A stretch of DNA of 42,948 bases from Verrucomicrobiales bacterium (GTDB lineage Bacteria > Verrucomicrobiota > Verrucomicrobiia > Verrucomicrobiales > DEV007). The stretch lies in NCBI GenBank assembly GCA_024638765.1, contig JAHEJT010000025.1:1-42948 (forward strand), read 5' to 3'. This document shows positions 16,424 through 23,140 of this stretch, piece by piece (the stretch's first letter is position 1; each line of letters starts with the position of its first letter). The notes under the pieces were generated by a model. The model did no database searches, was not told the origin of the DNA, and worked only from the letters and a program-made list of their open reading frames with translations. The translations under genes and the position numbers were made by a program.

Positions 16424-17866
16424 ATGTCTACGGTTCCCACGATACCTGTGTTAAGGCGGGGCGAAGTTTACGAGAGCCTCGATGTCAACGAGGTCAGCTC
16501 GGTGGCGGGAGATCGGGCGGCCTGCCGCGTGGGTTTTGCCTGCGGGGGGATGGTCAAGCGGGACTTGCTCGAGATTGGCAAAGCGCGCGAGATGCTGAAG
16601 AGTTATAAGGCCGCCGATCTGGCCCACATCACCCGGCGCGCGGGCGAGCTTTATCTTGAAGGGACGCTCCCGGTGGGGATTGAGGGACATCCGCAGACGC
16701 CCGACGATTACGTCCAGTCTCTGGCCCTCACCAGTGGCCTCCCGCATTCCTTGATCCGCATGGGAATGAATCGGCTGCACTCGGTGTTCTCGGAGATCGA
16801 AACGATCTTAAGGGGCTTGACGCGTGGGCTCGACCTGGAGGTCCTTGACCGCGGGTACGGGGAGCAGGGGGGCGCCCCGGTGAGCTTCGCGGTGTCCACG
16901 GATAGCCTGGGCGTGATTCTTCCGAGCAACTCGATCGCGGTGAACGCCCTTTGGATTCCGTCGATCGCTATGAAGGTGCCGGTGGTGCTCAAGCCCGGCC
17001 GGGAAGAGCCGTGGACGCCCTGGAGGATCATCCAGGCCTTCATCGAGGCGGGCGCCCCGAAGGAAGCGTTCAGTTTCTATCCCACCGCGCACGATGGCTC
17101 CGCGGGTATCATTCGCCGCGCGGGCCGCGTCATGCTGTTCGGCGACGATAGCACGGTGAAACAATACGAGCACGATCCCCGGGTCGAAGTGCACGGGACG
17201 GGCTATTCCAAGATCCTCATCGGGGAAGACAAGATCGAGCAGTGGAAAGATTACGTCGATATCATTGCCGAATCGATTTCCGCGAACAGCGGCCGCAGTT
17301 GCATCAATGCCTCCACGGTGGTGGTGCCCAAGTATCCGGATGAGATCGCCGCGGCGGTGGCCGAGAAACTGTCGGAGATCGTGCCCAAGGCGGCCGATGA
17401 TCCGGAGGCCAAGCTCTCCGGTTTCGCGAATCCGAAGTTCGCCGAGTGGATCAACGACGCCATCGAATCCGGATTGGAAAGTGGCGACTCCGAGGACGTC
17501 GCTGCACGGTTCCGGGAGGGCGACCGCTTCCAGAGGCGGGACGGCATGAATTACCTGCTGCCGACGGTGGTGCGCTGCGCTTCCTTTGAAAGTGAGCTGG
17601 CGATTCGGGAGTTTCTCTTTCCCTTCACGAGTTTCGTGGAAGCGCCCCAGGCGGCAATGCTGGAGCAGATCGGGCCCTCCCTGGTGGTAACAGCCATCAC
17701 CGAGGACGAGCAATGGATCGCGGAACTCTTCGATTCGCCGCTGATCGACCGGCTCAACGTGGGGCCGGTGCCGACGAACCGGATCCAATGGGATCAGCCG
17801 CACGAGGGCAACCTCTTCGAGTTCCTGTATACGCGCCGGTCGTTCCAGTTCGCAGCCAATGCCTGA
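16424..17866 (+). CDS. LuxC/ALDH-superfamily acyl reductase
   Basis: 480 residues with an aldehyde dehydrogenase fold. The NAD(P)-binding strand 'LGVILPSNSIAVNALWIPS..MKVPVVLKPG' is at about 162-192, and the catalytic cysteine is Cys293 in SANSGRSCINAS. Where hydrolytic ALDHs carry the base Glu268 (ELGGK), this protein has 'VEVHGTGYSKILI'. Losing that glutamate is usual in acyl reductases such as LuxC, which keep the thioester for hydride transfer rather than hydrolysis. It probably reduces the acyl group supplied by the upstream adenylating enzyme to an aldehyde. Its stop overlaps the start of the alcohol dehydrogenase by 8 bases (17859-17866), so the two are likely translated together. Confidence 0.8.
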   Translation: MSTVPTIPVLRRGEVYESLDVNEVSSVAGDRAACRVGFACGGMVKRDLLEIGKAREMLKSYKAADLAHITRRAGELYLEGTLPVGIEGHPQTPDDYVQSLALTSGLPHSLIRMGMNRLHSVFSEIETILRGLTRGLDLEVLDRGYGEQGGAPVSFAVSTDSLGVILPSNSIAVNALWIPSIAMKVPVVLKPGREEPWTPWRIIQAFIEAGAPKEAFSFYPTAHDGSAGIIRRAGRVMLFGDDSTVKQYEHDPRVEVHGTGYSKILIGEDKIEQWKDYVDIIAESISANSGRSCINASTVVVPKYPDEIAAAVAEKLSEIVPKAADDPEAKLSGFANPKFAEWINDAIESGLESGDSEDVAARFREGDRFQRRDGMNYLLPTVVRCASFESELAIREFLFPFTSFVEAPQAAMLEQIGPSLVVTAITEDEQWIAELFDSPLIDRLNVGPVPTNRIQWDQPHEGNLFEFLYTRRSFQFAANA

Positions 17867-19037
17867 GGCCGCCTCCATCACCATCGAGGAACTCTGCCGC
17901 GGCTTCGAGGTTCCCGAAGAGATCAAGCATTTCGGGCACGCGCCCGGTGGCGAAGTGGTCTTCGGAATCGGCGCCATCGATACGGTCGGCGAGCGCGCCG
18001 CGGCCCTCGGCGCGCAGACGGTGCTGGTGGTGACCGATGCGCACATCATGGCGGCTGGGCACGGGCCGCGCGCCGTGAAAAGCCTGCGTGCGGCCGGTCT
18101 GGAGGTAATCGTATTCGATCGGGTGCGGGAGAATCCCACCACCTTTGATGTGGGCGAATGTCTCCGCGCCATTGAGGGGAAGAGCATCGACCTCATTGTC
18201 GGCGTGGGCGGCGGCAGCAGCATGGACACGGCCAAGGGTTGTAATTTCATTCTGACGAACGGCGGCCGCATGCAGGATTACTGGGGGGTCGGCAAGGCGG
18301 AGAAAGAGATGCTGCCTTTGATCGCGATTCCGACGACCGCGGGTACGGGGAGTGAGTGCCAGTCGTTCGCGTTGATCGCGGATGCGGAGACCCACCAGAA
18401 GATGGCCTGCGGCGATCCCAAGGCCGCTGCGGCCGTCGCGATTCTCGACCCGGAGGTCACGCTGACGCAGCCTGCGGCGGTGACGGCCCACACCGGGATT
18501 GACGCGATCGCGCACGCGGTGGAGACGGCGGTCTCGCGCAAGCGCACCCCGGTATCGGCGGAGTATTCCCGGTTGGCGTTGCATTTATTAGCGCAGGGAT
18601 TCGAGCGTGTAATGGAGGCGCCCGACGATCTCGAGGCCCGGGCCCGCATGCAGCTGGGGGCGGCCTATGCGGGCACGGCGATCGAGAACAGCATGCTGGG
18701 CGCGGCGCATTCGGCGGCCAATCCGTTGACCGCGCATTTCAACGTGATCCACGGGGAAGCGGTCGGCGTCATGCTGCCGCACGTGATCCGGTTCAATGCG
18801 CGGGATCAAAAGGCGGCCGCGCAGTATCAAGACCTCAGCCTGGACGGCGATCTGGCTGCGCGCGTCGAACAGTTGCTCGCGAAATCGGGAATGCTGGCGC
18901 GACTCAGTGACGCGGGGGTCGCGGAGAAGGATCTGCCCAGGCTGGCGGAAGAAGCGGCCGGGCAGTGGACCGCCCAGTTCAACCCGGTGGAGATCGGCCC
19001 GGCCGATTTCGAGGCGCTATACCGGGCGGCGTTGTAA
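17859..19037 (+). CDS. Iron-type (group III) alcohol dehydrogenase
   Basis: 392 residues. The NAD(P) motif GGGSSMDTAKG is at 117-127, and the metal ligands by family pattern are Asp215, His219, His284 and His298. 'IAIPTTAGTGSECQ' is a strong family signature. The histidine that in FucO lies four residues after the third ligand is Asn288 here ('HSAANPL'), a variation I have seen in other members. In this operon it most likely reduces the aldehyde from the upstream enzyme to an alcohol; the reverse, oxidative, direction cannot be excluded. The 8-base overlap with the ALDH-like gene supports joint expression. A long palindrome follows the stop. Confidence 0.88.
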   Translation: MPEAASITIEELCRGFEVPEEIKHFGHAPGGEVVFGIGAIDTVGERAAALGAQTVLVVTDAHIMAAGHGPRAVKSLRAAGLEVIVFDRVRENPTTFDVGECLRAIEGKSIDLIVGVGGGSSMDTAKGCNFILTNGGRMQDYWGVGKAEKEMLPLIAIPTTAGTGSECQSFALIADAETHQKMACGDPKAAAAVAILDPEVTLTQPAAVTAHTGIDAIAHAVETAVSRKRTPVSAEYSRLALHLLAQGFERVMEAPDDLEARARMQLGAAYAGTAIENSMLGAAHSAANPLTAHFNVIHGEAVGVMLPHVIRFNARDQKAAAQYQDLSLDGDLAARVEQLLAKSGMLARLSDAGVAEKDLPRLAEEAAGQWTAQFNPVEIGPADFEALYRAAL

Positions 19038-19078
19038 GGCCGCGCCCTCGTCTTCAAAGTTAACGCCTCCGTCGGATT

Positions 19079-19190
19079 CGCCCTCACCCTAGCCCTCTCC
19101 CCCAGGAGAGGGGAGCAGCATTTTGGCCGTTGGTTCTGCCGAGAGGTTTCTGGCCTCCTCTCCCTGGGGAGAGGATTGAGGTGAGGGGAG
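19079..19190. repeat. Long palindrome of the 'CCCTCACCCTAACCC' family
   Basis: The left arm begins CCCTCACCCTAGCCCTCTCC (from 19081). The right arm ends GAGGTGAGGGGAG at 19190. Each arm can itself fold (CTCTCC..GGAGAG). The core between them is unrelated sequence. Two degenerate direct copies of GGTRACGCCACGGT follow at about 19191 and 19222. The element lies between the 3' ends of the alcohol dehydrogenase and the four-cysteine protein gene. Confidence 0.75.
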
Positions 19191-19243
19191 TGGTAACGCC
19201 ACGGTCAATGATTGTCGGACCGGTGACGCCACGGTGGCTCCGT

Positions 19244-19783
19244 TCAAAAAAACGCCGGCGCGGGCTGGTTGGGGAAGGGCTCCAGGTCGGCGGGGACGCC
19301 GGGGAAGTTTTCCTGGACGAATCGATCCCAGACGTCGCGCGTTTTCTTGGAGACCAGCGTGTTCATGATTTCGACACACTCTCCGCAAACCATGTTCATG
19401 TCCAGGAGTTGCTCTCCGAGACAGGCGGCGACCAGGGCGTATTCGCCGTTGGGCGTCTCGTCTTGTTGCTTGCCGCAGAGGACGCACTCTTCCGAGCCCA
19501 TGGTATCCCGGATCCGGTCTTTCTGGTATTCGTGGAGAGCCTCCTTGGTCTCGTCCGAAGACTCGTCGAGGATGCTGAGAAAGCAAGGGGCGCAGAGTGC
19601 GTATTCGAAAAGCACCTCGCCGCCGCGGTAAACTTTAGAGACGCGGTAACCGTCTCTAAAATCGACAAGCGTTTCTCCGCAGCGGGTGCATGTCTTGAAG
19701 GGGCGCTCTTCGTACTCAGAGTACATTTCGCGCGGAATCGGTCCGAGGGGCCGGATTTCTTCCGAAAAATCATGATCCGCCAT
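19244..19783 (-). CDS. Hypothetical protein with duplicated four-cysteine (zinc-type) module
   Basis: 179 residues, no signal peptide, acidic, probably cytosolic. Four CxxC pairs occur as two similar units: CTRC (32-35) with CAPC (64-67), and CVLC (100-103) with CGEC (133-136). In both the first pair is followed by Gly and the second pair comes 28-29 residues later, so the protein looks like an internal duplication of a treble-clef or ribbon-like zinc site. I do not recognise the family. Aromatic and acidic residues between the pairs could form a protein-binding face. The ATG at 19783 (MADHDFSEE) is chosen over 19801. A + strand frame across the same DNA lacks such order. Divergent from the carboxypeptidase gene. 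Confidence 0.68.
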   Translation of the reverse strand: MADHDFSEEIRPLGPIPREMYSEYEERPFKTCTRCGETLVDFRDGYRVSKVYRGGEVLFEYALCAPCFLSILDESSDETKEALHEYQKDRIRDTMGSEECVLCGKQQDETPNGEYALVAACLGEQLLDMNMVCGECVEIMNTLVSKKTRDVWDRFVQENFPGVPADLEPFPNQPAPAFF

Positions 19784-19938
19784 GGGGGCACGATAGCACA
19801 TCGGCCGGGATCGTCGAAAGTTTTGGGGTGTTTTTTCTGTGGCAAGATTACGGAGGCGCTCCCATCAAGAGGACGCGTGCCCATGGCTGTTGCGGGCTGT
19901 CAATCATTGATTCTGCGGTCCGGAGGATCACTTCAAGA

Positions 19939-19966
19939 TTGCCAATTTCGGTGCGATGGTTAGAGT
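19939..19966 (+). promoter_or_regulatory. Possible sigma70 promoter for the carboxypeptidase gene
   Basis: TTGCCA (19939-19944), 16 bases, TAGAGT (19961-19966). The boxes match the consensus at 5 and 4 of 6 positions. The predicted transcript would start about 12 bases before the ATG at 19985. Confidence 0.28.
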
Positions 19967-19984
19967 GGCGGCGTGTATTCAGCC

Positions 19985-20980
19985 ATGAAGCGGTTACTTG
20001 CGGGTGGTCTCCTGGGTCGACTTCCCGGGTGGTTCTTTTTTTGTGTCGTCTGCGCTTCCTGTGCGGTGATGCAAACAGCGCCCAGTCAGGGAGAAGAGAG
20101 TTACATCGTGGTGGATTTCCACTCGAAGAAGATTCTCTCACAAAAAGATTCCGCCAGGAAACGTCAGGTTGCCAGTCTCAGTAAAGTCGCCACGGCGATG
20201 GTGGTGTTGGATTGGGCGGATCTTACGAAGACGGATCTGGGGACATGGATCCAAGTACCGGTTTCGGTGGCGCAGATGGGAGGCGCCAATCCTCTCAGCT
20301 TGGTGCCGGGGGACGAGATCAAGATTCGCGATGCCCTTTACAGTGCCATTATCGGTTCGGACAACGCCTCCGCGCAGACACTCGCGACGCACGTGGGAAG
20401 CAGCTTCGCCCAGAGACAGGGCCGCCCCGGTGACCCCGTGGAGGTTTTTGTCGCCCAGATGAATGCGCTGGCAAAAACCAACGGGTGCATCTCGACGCGG
20501 TTTACGAATCCTCACGGACTCGACCATCTGCGCCCGGTGCCTTATTCCACCGCGGCGGATATGGCCAGGCTCACGATTTATGCGATGTCCAAGGCATCTT
20601 TCCGGTATTACTGCTCACAGCCGGAACGAAAACTTTCCATCCGCCGGGCCGGGCAGGAACAACGCTTTCTGGTTAAGAATACCAACAAACTTCTCGGGAT
20701 CGAGGGCATCGATGGCGTTAAGACGGGGATGACCTCGAAGGCGGGCCAGTGCCTCATTACCAGCTCGACCAAGCGCGCGAGCGTCATCGATCTGGATGAG
20801 GAACGCAAAATGATCATCCCGCATCGCCTGGTCTGCGTGGTCCTCGGCTCTTCGAATCGTTTCGATCAGAGCCTGGCCCTGCTGCGCGGGGGCTGGCCGG
20901 CCTACGACGCCTGGTATGCCGCCGGCCGGCCCGTGGCGACGGCGGAGGAATTGCTTTCGACGCAACCGCCGGCCCAGTAA
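19985..20980 (+). CDS. D-alanyl-D-alanine carboxypeptidase-like protein (peptidase S11)
   Basis: 331 residues with the three active-site motifs of low-molecular-mass penicillin-binding proteins: SLSK (Ser64, Lys67), SDN (125-127) and KTG (246-248). The N-terminus is a signal sequence with a possible lipobox (VCASC, Cys26), so it may be a periplasmic lipoprotein. It lacks the extra C-terminal beta domain and amphipathic anchor of E. coli DacA. By family it trims the terminal D-Ala from peptidoglycan stem peptides. Its presence suggests a peptidoglycan wall. The start at 19985 is favoured over a GTG at 19973. A palindrome separates it from pfkA. Confidence 0.88.
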   Translation: MKRLLAGGLLGRLPGWFFFCVVCASCAVMQTAPSQGEESYIVVDFHSKKILSQKDSARKRQVASLSKVATAMVVLDWADLTKTDLGTWIQVPVSVAQMGGANPLSLVPGDEIKIRDALYSAIIGSDNASAQTLATHVGSSFAQRQGRPGDPVEVFVAQMNALAKTNGCISTRFTNPHGLDHLRPVPYSTAADMARLTIYAMSKASFRYYCSQPERKLSIRRAGQEQRFLVKNTNKLLGIEGIDGVKTGMTSKAGQCLITSSTKRASVIDLDEERKMIIPHRLVCVVLGSSNRFDQSLALLRGGWPAYDAWYAAGRPVATAEELLSTQPPAQ

Positions 20981-20984
20981 AGTA

Positions 20985-21037
20985 GCGGCGGCATCCTGCC
21001 GCCGAGTCTAGGGAAAATGGTGGCAGGACGCCGCCGC
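20985..21037. repeat. REP-like double palindrome between carboxypeptidase and pfkA
   Basis: GGCGGCA-tcc-TGCCGCC (20987-20993, 20997-21003) is a perfect hairpin. A wider inverted pair, GCGGCGGCATCCTGCC (20985-21000) and GGCAGGACGCCGCCGC (21022-21037), has one mismatch. The same 7-base arms occur inside hisC at 29967-29984. Confidence 0.72.
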
Positions 21038-21060
21038 CACGTGATTCACCCCAATAGAGT

Positions 21061-22134
21061 ATGAAAATCGGAGTGCTCACATGTGGAGGTGATTGCCCCG
21101 GGCTGAACGCGGTGATTCACGCCGTGACGAGTGCCGCGAATAAACTCGGCTGGGAGGTCATCGGGTTCCGGGATGGATTTGAAGGTCTCCTGCCCCCGGG
21201 TGACTACATGATGCTGGATACGCGGAAGACCGAGGGGATCATGCCACTGGGGGGCACGATTCTGGGGACGACCAACAAGGGACATTTCGTGGCCAAGGCC
21301 GGTAAAGGCGATATCATGGAAGCACCCGCGGAATCCATCGAGAAAGCGCGTAAAACTCTGGAGCTGCTCGATATTGGCGGATTAATCGTGATCGGAGGCG
21401 ATGGATCGCTGACGACAGGTCTGCAACTTTACCGGGAGGGATTCCCGATTATCGGTGTGCCCAAATCGATCGATAACGACCTGGATGCAACGGCGGCGAC
21501 CTTTGGATTTGATTCCGCGGTCGCGACGGTGATGGACGGCCTCGGGCGCTTGCACACGACCGCATCGAGCCACAAGAGAGTTCTCGTGGTCGAGGTAATG
21601 GGCCGCCACGCGGGGTGGATCGCACTTTACGGGGGAATCGCCGGAGGTGCTGATGTCATACTGCTTCCCGAAATCCCGTTCGATTATGATAAGATTGCCG
21701 AGGTCGTCGCGCAGCGCGGCGCCAGGGGTGAGCACCACACTATGATCGTGGCCGCAGAGGGGGCCAGCGCGCGCGGAGAACAACAGGTCAGCGTCGATCA
21801 CAGTAAGGAGGGCGAGATCCGCCTGGGAGGGATCGGCGCCCGGGTCGCCACGGAGTTGGAGAATCTCACCAAGAAAGAATGCCGGGCCTGCACCCTGGGC
21901 CATTTGCAGCGAGGGGGCGCCCCCACCAACCTCGACCGGATTCTGGGGACGCGATTCGGAGTCAAGGCCGTCGAACTGGTCCAGGACGGCGCTTTCGGCC
22001 AGATGGTGAGCTATCAGCAATACCACGTCGGGGCGGTCCCCATCGAAAAAGCAGTGCACAAGCTGCGGCTGGTGGATCCGGAAGGCGAGATCGTGGCGGC
22101 GGCTCGGGCGGTCGGGATTTCCTTTGGAGACTGA
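21061..22134 (+). CDS. pfkA: 6-phosphofructokinase
   Basis: 357 residues. Motifs in order are 'GVLTCGGDCPGLNAVI' (N-terminal nucleotide site), GGDGS (112-116), PKSIDND (134-140, catalytic Asp), 'VVEVMGRHAGWIAL' and 'LGHLQRGGAPTNLDR'. Phosphorylates fructose 6-phosphate in glycolysis. In this family Gly at the fourth place of GGDG goes with ATP use, while Asp there (GGDD) goes with pyrophosphate. The Lys in 'PKSID' (Gly in E. coli 'PGTID') is the group III state found in both kinds. The combination therefore predicts an ATP-dependent group III enzyme, probably without the classic allosteric pattern. The ATG at 21061 is directly followed by conserved sequence. Single-gene unit flanked by repeats. 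Confidence 0.93.
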   Translation: MKIGVLTCGGDCPGLNAVIHAVTSAANKLGWEVIGFRDGFEGLLPPGDYMMLDTRKTEGIMPLGGTILGTTNKGHFVAKAGKGDIMEAPAESIEKARKTLELLDIGGLIVIGGDGSLTTGLQLYREGFPIIGVPKSIDNDLDATAATFGFDSAVATVMDGLGRLHTTASSHKRVLVVEVMGRHAGWIALYGGIAGGADVILLPEIPFDYDKIAEVVAQRGARGEHHTMIVAAEGASARGEQQVSVDHSKEGEIRLGGIGARVATELENLTKKECRACTLGHLQRGGAPTNLDRILGTRFGVKAVELVQDGAFGQMVSYQQYHVGAVPIEKAVHKLRLVDPEGEIVAAARAVGISFGD

Positions 22135-22506
22135 GGCAGCCCCGGAGGGGGCGAGAGAGGTCCCAGGCTCGGATCCCGCCGCCGAAAGATGCGGGCCTCC
22201 GCACGAGAACAGGTTCTTTTGCGTAACATAAATTGGGACATATGCCCCAATTTATGTTACACGCACCTCGCGCCCTGCCGGGCAGTGAACCGGGAGTTGT
22301 CTTTGATGGCGGGTCTTTCCGGGCGCGTCCCCCGGCCCGGTCAGGTATCAGGGTCGCCGCTGGGGGATAAGCCCCCTTTTCCATTGTCTGCCCGGCGGGA
22401 TTGCCGTATTTCAGGGCTCCTTAAATCCAAGAATCCAGCCGCGAGGGTGGATCTCGCGGGAGACCTGCACTATTCTACCCAGGTCTGCCTAGACCAATAC
22501 TGAGCC
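22135..22506. repeat. Gap with a perfect 15-bp hairpin (22223-22260)
   Basis: GTAACATAAATTGGG (22223-22237) is mirrored exactly by CCCAATTTATGTTAC (22246-22260) across an 8-base loop. It is A/T-rich in a GC-rich context, which suggests an acquired repeat. There is no T-run after it. The remainder of the gap has an unlikely 104-codon frame, and near its right end an operator-like site (separate entry). Confidence 0.75.
22461..22495 (+). promoter_or_regulatory. Operator-like dyads in front of the Lrp-type gene
   Basis: AGACCTG (22461-22467) and CAGGTCT (22480-22486) form a 7-base dyad with a 12-base gap. GGTCT-gcct-AGACC (22482-22495) forms a second, overlapping dyad. Together there are three AGACC half-sites within 35 bases, ending 11 bases before the ATG. 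TATTCT at 22471 could be a -10 box. The place fits autoregulation by the downstream Lrp-type protein, which is inference. Confidence 0.38.
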
Positions 22507-22986
22507 ATGGACCCGATACTCGAATCTCTTCACCGAAACTCCAAAGTGGATGCCGTGCAACTTGCCGAAATCCACAAGCTCGACGAGAAGGGGATCGCGG
22601 CAAGAATCGCCGGTTGGGAAAAGGACGGCACCATCCTCGGGTATCAGGCAGTTATCGATCTCGAGAAGGCGGGCAACAGCGAAGTGACCGCCTTGATCGA
22701 CGTCAAGATCACGCCGGAGCGCGGCGGCGGCTTCGACCGGCTGGCGCGTCGTATCGCGAAGTTTGATCAGGTAAAAAGCTGCATCCTCATCAGCGGCGGG
22801 TATGACCTCCTCGTGATTGTGGAGGGCCCGACCCTGCAGGAAGTGGCTCGTTTTGTTGCGGAAAAGCTGAGCACCTTGGAGGGCGTCCTTTCGACGGCGA
22901 CTCATTTTCAGCTCAAGGTTTACAAGCAGAACGGGTTCCTGGCGCACGCAGAAAGTGAAACGGAGCGTCTACCGGTTACTCCCTGA
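22507..22986 (+). CDS. Lrp/AsnC-type regulator, AlaR-like
   Basis: 159 residues. An N-terminal winged helix-turn-helix (about 1-50, 'VDAVQLAEIHKLDEKGIAARIAGWEKDGTILGYQAVID') is followed by the Lrp ligand-binding (RAM) domain with 'VTALIDVKITPERGGGFD', 'SGGYDLLVIVEG' and 'LSTLEGVLSTATHF'. The RAM segment is strongly like Bacillus subtilis YugG (AlaR), and the next gene is like YugH (AlaT), so the pair is conserved over a large distance. It probably senses an amino acid, by context alanine, and controls itself and the transaminase. The start at ATG 22507 leaves a short N-terminus that still contains the HTH. Confidence 0.88.
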   Translation: MDPILESLHRNSKVDAVQLAEIHKLDEKGIAARIAGWEKDGTILGYQAVIDLEKAGNSEVTALIDVKITPERGGGFDRLARRIAKFDQVKSCILISGGYDLLVIVEGPTLQEVARFVAEKLSTLEGVLSTATHFQLKVYKQNGFLAHAESETERLPVTP

Positions 22987-23140
22987 GTCGATAGTATCAC
23001 CGGAAGACGGCCGTTAAGTGATGAACCTTCGCAGCGCGCGGTTATCAGTTCCGCATTTCGCCGGCTGCGACGGGTGAATCCGGGCCACGCAAAAGCCCTC
23101 ATTCTTAAAGCCCTCTGACGGCGCGGCCCTGAAGCAATCC

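Noticed and set aside
16808..18271. 487-codon minus-strand frame across the reductase and alcohol dehydrogenase
   Set aside because: Antisense shadow of two well-supported genes; no recognisable domain.
15233..19037. Phenazine biosynthesis cluster
   Set aside because: The adenylating enzyme resembles EhpF, but no phzB-G type core genes are present, so a phenazine product is not supported.
19130..19963. 277-codon plus-strand frame over the four-cysteine protein gene
   Set aside because: The minus-strand frame has eight ordered cysteines in a repeating pattern; this one has no pattern and begins in a repeat.
22189..22503. 104-codon frame ending just before the Lrp-type gene
   Set aside because: Low-complexity Arg/Pro/Gly-rich product that includes the A/T-rich hairpin; no family resemblance.
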